Origin: Bacteroidales bacterium
GTDB lineage: Bacteria; Bacteroidota; Bacteroidia; Bacteroidales; Muribaculaceae
Length of the DNA: 9,530 nt
Direction: 5' to 3'
NCBI GenBank assembly: GCA_019416285.1
Contig: DXXM01000057.1
Span: 1-9,530 of the forward strand
Shown piece by piece: positions 1 to 5,087 of the stretch (positions within the stretch are counted from its first letter, which is position 1; each line of letters begins with the position of its first letter). The translations under genes and the position numbers were made by a program. The notes beneath the pieces were generated by a model. It had not been told where the DNA came from. It saw only the letters and a program-made list of their open reading frames with translations, and ran no database searches.

Positions 1-53
1 GGGTGGTCCCCTTTTCAATTGCTATCCGGGTCCCTTTTCAAATGTTAGATGCA
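1..53. mobile_element. Probable end of an insertion sequence (IS21-like), cut by the window edge
   Basis: Two near-identical sub-repeats lie in tandem: GGTCCCCTTTTCAATTGCTA at 5-24 and a version with one C fewer and two substitutions at 29-47. Read on the minus strand, the segment begins TGCATCTAAC at position 53. That is exactly where the reading frame of the neighbouring methylase/helicase start is lost. Ends beginning with TG and carrying repeated internal sub-sites are usual for IS21-family elements, so that is the favoured family. No transposase is in the window, and no target duplication can be checked. The family assignment is inferred; the repeats and the frame break are seen. Confidence 0.45.
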
Positions 54-104
54 CCTTATCGCCTCGATGTTGTCGCGCATTGTCTGTAATCGGTTATAAG
101 CCAT
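45..104 (-). pseudogene. 5' fragment of a large N6-DNA-methylase/helicase-type ICE gene, truncated
   Basis: An ATG at 104-102 overlaps the last codons of the DUF1896 gene by 11 nt and opens a frame reading MAYNRLQTMRDNIEAIR, followed by Cys-Ile-stop (TAA at 47-45). This start resembles the N-terminus of the very large methylase/SNF2-helicase proteins (Asn-Ile-x-Ala-Ile motif) that follow DUF1896 genes in Bacteroidales conjugative elements. The resemblance is from memory of the family. Native coding appears to run to about position 54, after which the sequence becomes the putative IS end. The remaining gene body, normally well over a thousand codons, is either absent or lies beyond the insertion. 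Only 17 residues support the identification. Confidence 0.5.
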
Positions 105-540
105 AACCGTCCAGTATTTCGGTGATTGTTCCGAGAAGTTCGGTCAGCATCGGCTGATGTGTCTCCCTGTCAAGGAAGTCTCCGTTGACCTCGTAGCGGC
201 CGAGTATCTCGCTGACTGATTTCTGTCCGAGCAGATGCATGGCGAAGTCCGGCATATACTCCGGCGGCAGACGCAGCCAAAGGTTTTCCTCCACCACATT
301 ATATATTATGTCGTAGCGGGAAACATATAGACCTTCAAGCAAAGTCCGCATAGCCAGTTCACGGGCAATCGGTACGGGTTTACCCTCCAGACGCGACGTC
401 ACGAATGTGTCGTATGCTTCGTCGGAGCGGTTTTCTATGAATTTCTTATTGTTTCTCTGGGGGAAATGATGGTCAATTAGATGACCTCGGAGATAGACTT
501 GGAAAAAGTCTGCCTCCGGCAATTCTATGTTATGTTTCAT
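94..540 (-). CDS. DUF1896 family protein
   Basis: This 148-residue protein has the signature of DUF1896, a small family almost confined to Bacteroidota conjugative elements. Recognisable parts are the N-terminal FFQVYLRGHLIDHHFPQ segment (12-28), FIENRSDEAYDTF (34-46), ARELAMRTLLEGLYVSRYDI (59-78) and the VVEEN...LPPE stretch (82-94). Its length is about normal for the family. The biochemical role is unknown; it has no signal peptide, membrane segment or catalytic motif. It usually sits just before a large DNA methylase/helicase gene, and here that gene's start overlaps the stop codon by 11 nt. The single usable Met is at 540. Its initiation region is flanked by a long inverted repeat (549-651), so expression may be controlled by leader RNA structure. 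Confidence 0.85.
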   Translation of the reverse strand: MKHNIELPEADFFQVYLRGHLIDHHFPQRNNKKFIENRSDEAYDTFVTSRLEGKPVPIARELAMRTLLEGLYVSRYDIIYNVVEENLWLRLPPEYMPDFAMHLLGQKSVSEILGRYEVNGDFLDRETHQPMLTELLGTITEILDGYGL

Positions 541-548
541 CGGGGGAT

Positions 549-651
549 GCGGATATAGTGGTTGCCGAAATCCTTCTCCGAGCCGTTACATGACGGCACA
601 ACGAAAAAAGGACACCGGGTATCCCTCCCGATGTCCAACCACTAAATCCGC
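549..651 (-). promoter_or_regulatory. Structured leader upstream of the DUF1896 gene
   Basis: On the minus strand the transcript would carry an outer stem formed by 636-651 and 549-564, with 15 of 16 positions paired and one U-U mismatch. It encloses the terminator hairpin (610-636) and a small 5-bp hairpin (582-586 with 593-597). The 3' arm of the outer stem ends 9 nt before the DUF1896 start codon at 540, so pairing would cover the ribosome-binding region. A 10-codon ORF (674-642) overlaps the 5' arm. The pairings are seen in the sequence; a regulatory function is inferred. No known riboswitch class was recognised. Confidence 0.5.
604..636 (-). terminator. Intrinsic terminator downstream of the topoisomerase-like gene
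   Basis: The arms 610-619 and 627-636 pair at 9 of 10 positions with a 7-nt loop. On the minus strand the hairpin is followed directly by six T (609-604). It would end the transcript of the topoisomerase-like gene, whose stop is at 752. It also lies between a possible promoter at 694-701 and the DUF1896 gene, so it could act as an attenuator or define a short RNA. Confidence 0.75.
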
Positions 652-674
652 GTCAAAAATGAAACAAAAAACAT
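642..674 (-). CDS. Possible 10-residue leader peptide (MFFVSFLTRI)
   Basis: An ATG at 674-672 opens ten codons ending with TAG at 644-642. The stop falls inside the 5' arm of the long stem that can cover the DUF1896 start. A ribosome at the end of this ORF would prevent that stem from forming, which is the classic geometry of translational attenuation, as known for the tetQ leader of CTnDOT. No convincing ribosome-binding site is visible, and an ORF this short can arise by chance. Confidence 0.25.
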   Translation of the reverse strand: MFFVSFLTRI

Positions 675-693
675 AATGACGTCGAATCAGTGG

Positions 694-701
694 CAAAGAT
701 A
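694..701 (-). promoter_or_regulatory. Possible -7 promoter element (TATCTTTG)
   Basis: The minus-strand TATCTTTG matches the Bacteroidota TAnnTTTG -7 consensus and lies between the topoisomerase-like gene and the DUF1896 gene. No TTG-type -33 element is found at the expected 19-21 nt spacing, so the promoter is uncertain. If active, transcription would start near 687 and produce either an RNA of about 85 nt ending at the 604-636 terminator or a read-through message for DUF1896. Confidence 0.35.
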
Positions 702-751
702 ATAAATTATCCTGACATGGGAGGAATTGTTATGGTTATTCTGTCTTGATT

Positions 752-1918
752 TCAAGCGGTTTTAACCGTTTTTGTCTTGTTCCCCTTGCGGTAACGGCGG
801 TTGTTCTTCTTGCCGCCTTTCGACTTGCGGCCGTTGCCGAAGCTATCGGGGGCGAAAGCGTCGATGACACGCTTGACTATGAGGTTGTAGAGCTTTTCCT
901 CATCACGGCTGAGATCCGTGGGGTGCAGTCCGGTGGTAACGATGCCGAATCCGTTATATATGTTCTCGCCGTTGCGGAAGTTGTGGCACTTGGAGGGCTT
1001 CCCTTCGCTCACCGTGCGGCCCCACCTGCTGTTGTAGCGCAGCATCTCCATATTGCGGAGCATCGCTTTCCATACTCCGCCGGGGATGGTGTTCTGCAAC
1101 ACGGCGGGATATGATATGAGTTTCTTGGCATACAGGCGGTATGCGGTCAGTATTGTCTTTTCGTGGGTGTAGTCCAGCTCACAGGCAGCCTGAATCATCA
1201 GGGCCGGGAGGTTGAACAGGGGGCAGCGGTCGGTAATCACTCCGATATAGTTGTTTCCCTCTCGCTGTTCTCCGGGAGCCGGGGCGGGTACGCCAGCACA
1301 TTCCGCGTCTCTGGCGGCGTCGGCGACGGATATTTCCTCCACTGCGGGCGACCCTTTCAGTTCGGTGTTTTCCTCAGCGCACTGTACTATGGCGTTGTAA
1401 ATGGATTCCTCCAGCCATTTCTCGTATTCCTTGCAGTTCTGAGGCCCATGGTTCACAGCATGGAGGATGGCTTTTTTTGTCAGCACGGGGAGCCATGCGC
1501 GGCGCGTATCTACGGGGCAGCCGATGAAGTAGTAGAGGCTCAGGAAGTCGAGGTCTCCGGTAATGTCCGGGCGCATGGCGTTCACGACTGTCAGGCTCAC
1601 CTTCCACAGAGTCTTGATTGTGTCGAGCTGTCTGTTATCCTCGGCTGATTTCTTGTAGCCGACAAGCTCATCGTAGTTGCGCATGGCGAACTTGAAGTTA
1701 TGGGCGTAGGCGAGGCGGCTCTCCATCGTTGTCGAGAGTACGAATCTCTCCTGCGGTGAGAAGGTTGCCTCCACGAGCTGTCCGTTTGTCCATGTCACGG
1801 CGTAGCCGTTGCCGAGGTAGTAGCCTTCATGCTTTTCGTTTGCGCCGATTGCTCTGGCGATTGTGTCAGCCGTAAGCTGGTGGTCTGTCACGACTGTTAT
1901 GAGATTTTTCTGTTTCAT
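752..1918 (-). CDS. Degenerate topoisomerase III-like protein (Exc-like), probably catalytically inactive
   Basis: This 388-residue protein keeps the outline of a type IA topoisomerase III but is about half the usual length. The N-terminus (5-48) resembles the start of TopB, with a GA-x3-H-x-GYYLGNGYAVTW-x2-GQL pattern. The conserved early Glu (EKPS in active enzymes) is replaced by TDHQ, and no DxDxE Toprim acid cluster is present. The segment 234-272 resembles the LPAL-x-L...RLY...YP region around the active site. Tyr270 remains, but the following RTDS is replaced by AVLQ. Residues 324-354 match the TTG-x-PT-x-LS-x2-E...LY-x-LI-x3-V block found in element-borne enzymes. The tail (361-388) is strongly basic. 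CTnDOT Exc is a topoisomerase III encoded in this position, and its strand-passing activity is reported to be dispensable for excision; a DNA-binding excision accessory is therefore the best guess. Confidence 0.65.
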   Translation of the reverse strand: MKQKNLITVVTDHQLTADTIARAIGANEKHEGYYLGNGYAVTWTNGQLVEATFSPQERFVLSTTMESRLAYAHNFKFAMRNYDELVGYKKSAEDNRQLDTIKTLWKVSLTVVNAMRPDITGDLDFLSLYYFIGCPVDTRRAWLPVLTKKAILHAVNHGPQNCKEYEKWLEESIYNAIVQCAEENTELKGSPAVEEISVADAARDAECAGVPAPAPGEQREGNNYIGVITDRCPLFNLPALMIQAACELDYTHEKTILTAYRLYAKKLISYPAVLQNTIPGGVWKAMLRNMEMLRYNSRWGRTVSEGKPSKCHNFRNGENIYNGFGIVTTGLHPTDLSRDEEKLYNLIVKRVIDAFAPDSFGNGRKSKGGKKNNRRYRKGNKTKTVKTA

Positions 1919-1973
1919 TTTTACGTTTTTATAATTGGTGGATATTTGGAGATAGTGGTCTTTTGAAAAAGCA

Positions 1974-1986
1974 CCGGAGATTCCGG
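1974..1986 (-). terminator. Weak hairpin with T-run between the DUF3945 and topoisomerase-like genes
   Basis: CCGGA (1974-1978) pairs with TCCGG (1982-1986) around a 3-nt loop. On the minus strand it is followed after TGC by five T. The stem is only 5 bp, so any termination would be partial. It might lower expression of the downstream topoisomerase-like gene relative to DUF3945. Confidence 0.25.
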
Positions 1987-2037
1987 ACTCTCACGGATGC
2001 CGTTTTCAGTTCAGGGGATTACCCGTGTATAGGCGTG

Positions 2038-3510
2038 TTACATCTTGGGACCTTTGGGCTTACGTTGCTGTTTCGCCTGTTCCTCGTTCTTTGGCGCAGT
2101 CTGGTATTTCTGTAGCGGTTCGGCCACTTTGCTTGTCGCCTCGTTGGTCTTGCCGTCATTGTTGACTGCCACCTGCACCTTGCTTTCCTCGGCTACTTTC
2201 ACACGGGGGTCGTTGAGCGATGTGTTGGGACGCTGCTTCTCAGGGTTGAACCACAGATAGACGGTGCAGGGATTGCCTTTGTCGTCAAGACGGTTGGTAA
2301 GTTCCGCCACACGCCCTTCGGCGTAATCGTTCTTCTGCTGTTCCGAGAGAGGGATGCCGGCCCATTTGCCGAGGGGTTTTATCTTGCCGTCTTTCGTGAG
2401 CCATGACGATTGCTGCTGGGTAGTGCCCTGTTCCTGACTCTGCGACTGTTCCTGCTTTCTCACGGCACCGGGAACGAATTCCACACCCTTGCGGTCGGCA
2501 TTTATCTGGAGAACCACGGTGTAGGTCTTGCCGTTCTTGTCGGTTATCTGCTTGGGCGGTAACGCCTTGCCCTGCTTCAGTTCGTTAATCTCGGCCATCG
2601 TCAGCTTTGTCTGTCCCACGGTGTCCCTTACGAATACCGATTTAGCCGGTACGGACACTATTTCGTTGGTATAGCGGTCAACGCTTACATAGGAAGGCAC
2701 CTTCTCTCCATTGCGGTCAACGAGGTCAACCACTTTTCCGAGATTGCCGCTGTCACGCAGCGCTGCCTTGTCCTCTTTTGTGAATGTGTAGCCCTTGAAC
2801 TCCTGATCGAGTTTCGGTTCGCGGTGGATGAAGTGAGGCACCATCTTTATGTTGCCGCTTTCATCGGCACGGAAGGAAATCCGGGCGTCAATCGGGAATT
2901 TCTCGCCTCCGAAAGTCGGAGTGACGGTTATGACCTGGGATTTGCGGTTGTAGAGCAACTCTCGGAGGTCTCCCGATTTTTCAAGCTGTTCGCGGTCTAT
3001 GCCCCATTTCTCTTTGAGCGCGGCCCAGTCTATGCGGCTTTCGTCTATCGCCGAATGTCGCACCTCCTTTTCAGGGGCCTCGGTATTTCCGGCAGAATTG
3101 GTGTCCTGTTTCGGGGATTGGGCAGACTGTTCAACCTTCGGCTCCGACGTCTGCTCCACATCCTGAGATGCCTGTGGCACCTCGACTACATTGTTTTTGA
3201 GCATCTCGGCATTTGCCACGGGGTCTTTGGCGAAGTCGCCGATAACGGTGCCCACCGTGTCGTAGCGGTCGGCTGGTACGCGGAAGAATCCGAATGTCGA
3301 GGGGTTCTTGCACTGGCGCACGAAGTTCGACATGAAGGCTTCGAGAGGGTTCTGACCTTTGGAGAATTTCACAAGGTCAGAGAGTTTCGCCGACTTTACA
3401 TCGGTCATCCGGGGTGTGCCGTCCTCGTTGAGTCCGGTCACTGCGCCTACCTGCCCGGTCTCGTTGTTGCGGGCGATAAGCACTTCTTCTTGATTCAGGT
3501 CTTTTGCCAT
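2038..3510 (-). CDS. DUF4099/DUF3945 domain protein (Orf3-like of CTnDOT-type elements)
   Basis: This 490-residue cytoplasmic protein has a family-typical N-terminal module (1-110), a Gln/Glu/Ser-rich linker (112-155), a DUF4099 domain starting at the IDWAALKEKWGIDREQLEKS signature (160-179) and running to about 240, then DUF3945. The DUF3945 part shows a repeated unit of about 45 residues: 242-289, 302-349 and a more diverged 385-430. Each has an L/F-T/S-x-E/Q helix start, a Gly, then D-x-NG/KG and a beta-rich end. The C-terminus (450-490) is Gln/Lys-rich and basic. These proteins occur beside or fused to topoisomerase III in Bacteroidota elements; their molecular role is unknown. The gene lies between an HTH gene (80-base gap) and the Exc-like gene (119-base gap), matching the orf3 position. 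The only plausible start is the Met at 3510. Confidence 0.85.
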   Translation of the reverse strand: MAKDLNQEEVLIARNNETGQVGAVTGLNEDGTPRMTDVKSAKLSDLVKFSKGQNPLEAFMSNFVRQCKNPSTFGFFRVPADRYDTVGTVIGDFAKDPVANAEMLKNNVVEVPQASQDVEQTSEPKVEQSAQSPKQDTNSAGNTEAPEKEVRHSAIDESRIDWAALKEKWGIDREQLEKSGDLRELLYNRKSQVITVTPTFGGEKFPIDARISFRADESGNIKMVPHFIHREPKLDQEFKGYTFTKEDKAALRDSGNLGKVVDLVDRNGEKVPSYVSVDRYTNEIVSVPAKSVFVRDTVGQTKLTMAEINELKQGKALPPKQITDKNGKTYTVVLQINADRKGVEFVPGAVRKQEQSQSQEQGTTQQQSSWLTKDGKIKPLGKWAGIPLSEQQKNDYAEGRVAELTNRLDDKGNPCTVYLWFNPEKQRPNTSLNDPRVKVAEESKVQVAVNNDGKTNEATSKVAEPLQKYQTAPKNEEQAKQQRKPKGPKM

Positions 3511-3545
3511 AAATTAAAAAGGTGTTTAGAGGTCGTTTGTAACTT

Positions 3546-3563
3546 GTGCCATCGGTGTGGCAC
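3546..3563. repeat. Perfect 6-bp hairpin between the HTH and DUF3945 genes
   Basis: GTGCCA (3546-3551) and TGGCAC (3558-3563) form a perfect stem with a 6-nt loop in the 79-base gap before the DUF3945 start. No T-run follows on the minus strand, so it is not a terminator. It could stabilise a processed mRNA or be a protein site. Confidence 0.35.
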
Positions 3564-3589
3564 GGAATTATTTGTGTTGTAGGTGTGTG

Positions 3590-3919
3590 TCATGCGTTTT
3601 GGACGGAGAAGAACTCTATCACATCGGCCTTTCGGTACAGAATCTTGCAGTTCTTACCGTTGCCGGTCTTGATGAATGGTATCCGACCGTTGATGCGGTG
3701 GTAATACATCGTGCGCCGTGATACATGGTATCTCTCGCAGACCTGCTGCTCCGTCCATGTGTCTTCCTCCGGGTCGAGAATGCCGAAGCCCCGAAAAGCC
3801 TCCGTGACTCTTTTCGCCACTTGGTCTATCTTGCTGTCAAGACCGGACTTCATACCTCTGACCTCAGCCGCCAGCTCCTTCACAAGCCTGACGAGCAATG
3901 TATATTCCTCAGTCCTCAT
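3590..3919 (-). CDS. Helix-turn-helix protein, Xis2d-like excision/regulatory factor
   Basis: This 109-residue protein has an amphipathic, probably coiled-coil N-terminus (4-44) and a C-terminal MerR/excisionase-type winged HTH. The HTH spans about 55-78 (TWTEQQVCERYHVSRRTMYYH), followed by the RIPFIKTG wing and the ILYRKADVIEFF end (93-104) typical of HTH_17 proteins. Proteins of this shape act as recombination directionality factors and DNA-bending regulators; Xis2c and Xis2d of CTnDOT are examples. Its place directly upstream of the DUF3945 and topoisomerase-like genes supports that role. The start ATG (3919-3917) shares four bases (ATGA) with the stop of a short upstream ORF, suggesting translational coupling. 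Exact function is inferred from fold and order. Confidence 0.8.
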   Translation of the reverse strand: MRTEEYTLLVRLVKELAAEVRGMKSGLDSKIDQVAKRVTEAFRGFGILDPEEDTWTEQQVCERYHVSRRTMYYHRINGRIPFIKTGNGKNCKILYRKADVIEFFSVQNA

Positions 3920-4032
3920 CGGCTTCGATTATTATGAAGGTGGTTCATAAGACGGAATAAGATTGACATCATCAGTCTCTCTTTATAGTCGCGGATTGCA
4001 TCGGCGAAGGCGTGGTGCATTTTTGTGTTCAT
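3916..4032 (-). CDS. Small 38-residue hypothetical protein, coupled to the HTH gene
   Basis: The frame opens with an ATG at 4032-4030 after an A-rich AAAAGAAT stretch, a context common before Bacteroidota starts, and ends with TGA at 3918-3916. That stop overlaps the HTH start in an ATGA arrangement. The product begins MNTKMHHAFADAIRDYKERL and is basic and helical (residues 8-33), with two more Met-rich turns and an NNRSR tail. No family is recognised. The exact ATGA overlap and start context argue for a real leader gene of the HTH-DUF3945-topoisomerase operon. An internal Met at residue 5 is an alternative start. Confidence 0.5.
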   Translation of the reverse strand: MNTKMHHAFADAIRDYKERLMMSILFRLMNHLHNNRSR

Positions 4033-4059
4033 ATTCTTTTCGGATTTAGTGTTATGCCG

Positions 4060-4102
4060 CAAAGTTCGCCATAAGCCGAAACCCTGCTGAGGTATTCCTC
4101 AG
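4060..4102 (-). promoter_or_regulatory. Weak promoter and palindromic operator candidate for the HTH operon
   Basis: The minus-strand GAACTTTG at 4067-4060 is one base from the TAnnTTTG -7 consensus and lies about 28 bases before the 38-residue ORF. Centred where a -33 element would fall is the palindrome CTGAGG-TATT-CCTCAG (4087-4102). A palindrome at that position would suit a repressor or autoregulator. No clear TTG -33 box is present. Confidence 0.35.
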
Positions 4103-4380
4103 GTAGTTCCCTGTTTTTTTAAGACACGTTAAGATTTGAGATTAGCCGTCTGCCTTCCTTGCGAAAAGGCGTAGCATCCAGCCTGTCAGTCCGATAGTGA
4201 CGGATTGACATGACAAATCTGTGCCATAAAAATTCTGGGATAAATCCGGTGGATACGACAGTTTGTATTGTTGACACGGTTCAAAGCAATGAGCCTTGTG
4301 TGTCCAATCCAAAGACGGAGCAAAGTCCGTATCGTGCTGGATTCGATATAGAAACAACCGCAGTACGGCAATTTGTTTCC

Positions 4381-4433
4381 GGGAATTTTTCAAGTTGGGA
4401 AATGTCGGGAAACTTTATGGAAAAGTTGGGAAA
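4381..4433 (+). repeat. Phased array of GGAAA motifs
   Basis: GGAAA occurs at 4398, 4408, 4419 and 4429, spaced 10, 11 and 10 bases, with a further GGGAA at 4381. Two copies belong to the exact 11-mer AAGTTGGGAAA (4392-4402 and 4423-4433). The spacing equals one helical turn, so all four would face the same side of the DNA. This fits an iteron-like or multimer-binding site. Confidence 0.55.
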
Positions 4434-4549
4434 GTGCTGACAGCCAATAATCTTTTTGACATCTTTGGCGGTTACACGTTCAAAAGCGTCACCCGTCTAA
4501 ATGCTTGTGCCGCTTTCCAAAAATCCCTGCCACAATAGATATTGATACC

Positions 4550-4579
4550 GGCAGCCCATAGTCCGGAATATGGGCCGCC
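4550..4579. repeat. Hairpin with 11-bp stem (one mismatch)
   Basis: GGC-A-GCCCATA (4550-4560) pairs with TATGGGC-C-GCC (4569-4579). The 8-nt loop itself contains the palindrome TCCGGA. It lies upstream of the plus-strand HTH gene with no T-run after it, so a protein-binding site or leader structure is likelier than a terminator. Confidence 0.5.
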
Positions 4580-4621
4580 ACCGTCATATCCGGCAAAATA
4601 ACCCACTAAACCCGTTAAAAG

Positions 4622-4756
4622 ATGAAAAGAAAATATGTAATCCGTGGAGACTCAATGTTTCCACTACAAGAAGTGTGCTGCAAATCCAAGCACCGGATAT
4701 TTCCTCGTTCCCACTTAATGCCTCAAAGAGACGTCTATGGCAAGGGTCAGACGTGA
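4622..4756 (+). CDS. Possible 44-residue protein overlapping the HTH gene start
   Basis: An ATG at 4622 within a GTTAAAAG-ATG-AAAAG context opens 44 codons (start MKRKYVIRGDSMFPLQEV) and ends with TGA at 4754-4756, overlapping the next gene's ATG (4737) by 20 bases in another frame. The A-rich initiation context is typical of Bacteroidota genes and the overlap would permit coupling. The product is basic, with no recognised family. It may be a leader ORF or chance. Confidence 0.3.
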   Translation: MKRKYVIRGDSMFPLQEVCCKSKHRIFPRSHLMPQRDVYGKGQT

Positions 4757-5030
4757 ACCGACTGATAGAGATGTTCTTAATCGAATACTCTCTATCCTCG
4801 AAAAGCAAGGAAGGCCTGATGATAATCCCCGTAAAAATAAGGTATATGACAATCAGGGGATAATGGAATTGCTCAATATCAGACACAAATATCTTAAAAT
4901 GCTCCGCGACAAGGGATTTCTTGGCTATTCCCGATGTGGAGATAAATACTGGTATTCTCAAGCTGATGTAGATCTTTTCCTAAGTCGTTTTCATTATGAG
5001 GCGTTCGCCACACCAACCCCCTCTGTATAG
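4737..5030 (+). CDS. Winged helix-turn-helix (HTH_17/excisionase-type) protein
   Basis: This 97-residue protein has a charged helical N-terminus (1-25) and a C-terminal MerR-like winged HTH. The HTH is DNQGIMELLNIRHKYLKMLRD (about 38-58), the wing GYSRCGDKYWYSQADVDLFL (63-82). Such proteins act as excisionases or small regulators in Bacteroidota mobile elements. It is convergent with the integrase, sharing a bidirectional terminator, and divergent from the HTH-DUF3945 operon, so it could regulate both. The start is fixed by an in-frame stop at 4716-4718, since the ATG at 4737 is the only good candidate after it. Local base composition is more AT-rich than the DUF3945-DUF1896 block. Confidence 0.8.
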   Translation: MARVRREPTDRDVLNRILSILEKQGRPDDNPRKNKVYDNQGIMELLNIRHKYLKMLRDKGFLGYSRCGDKYWYSQADVDLFLSRFHYEAFATPTPSV

Positions 5031-5033
5031 ATA

Positions 5034-5071
5034 AAAAAACAGTTGACTCATATTCGGGCCAACTGTTTTTT
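5034..5071. terminator. Bidirectional intrinsic terminator between HTH gene and integrase
   Basis: A perfect 12-bp inverted repeat, AAAAAACAGTTG (5034-5045) and CAACTGTTTTTT (5060-5071), encloses a 14-nt loop. The A-run and T-run give a U-tract in both directions. It begins 4 bases after the plus-strand stop and lies 17 bases beyond the end of the minus-strand integrase gene. Confidence 0.88.
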
Positions 5072-5087
5072 GTCTATATATGTGGAG

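Larger units (their letters stand above)
4033..4736. other. Non-coding region between divergent HTH genes
   Basis: About 700 bases separate the minus-strand HTH operon from the plus-strand HTH gene. No open frame here looks like a protein: candidates such as 4142-4393 minus and 4210-4440 plus lack any family signature and have random-looking composition. The region holds a palindrome at 4087-4102, a small hairpin at 4315-4330, phased GGAAA motifs at 4381-4433, a long hairpin at 4550-4579 and a possible 44-codon ORF at 4622-4756. It most likely serves as a control region for the element; an oriT or replication role cannot be tested from sequence alone. Confidence 0.6.

Noticed and set aside
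746..1648. Plus-strand ORFs opposite the topoisomerase-like gene
   Set aside because: Antisense shadows in GC-rich coding DNA; the minus-strand frame carries the family motifs.
3546..3563. Hairpin as a terminator for the HTH gene
   Set aside because: Stem is followed by CAAGTTAC on the minus strand with no U-run, and the DUF3945 gene appears to be co-transcribed.
4087..4120. Palindrome plus T7 as a plus-strand terminator
   Set aside because: Eleven bases separate the stem from the T-run and no plus-strand gene ends here.
4142..4393. 83-residue minus-strand ORF in the control region
   Set aside because: No family signature, Cys/His-rich random-looking composition, no good start context, and competing plus-strand frames of similar quality. 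Treated as non-coding.
4584..4961. 125-residue minus-strand ORF
   Set aside because: It runs opposite the recognisable winged-HTH gene and is its shadow; the protein has no sensible domain.
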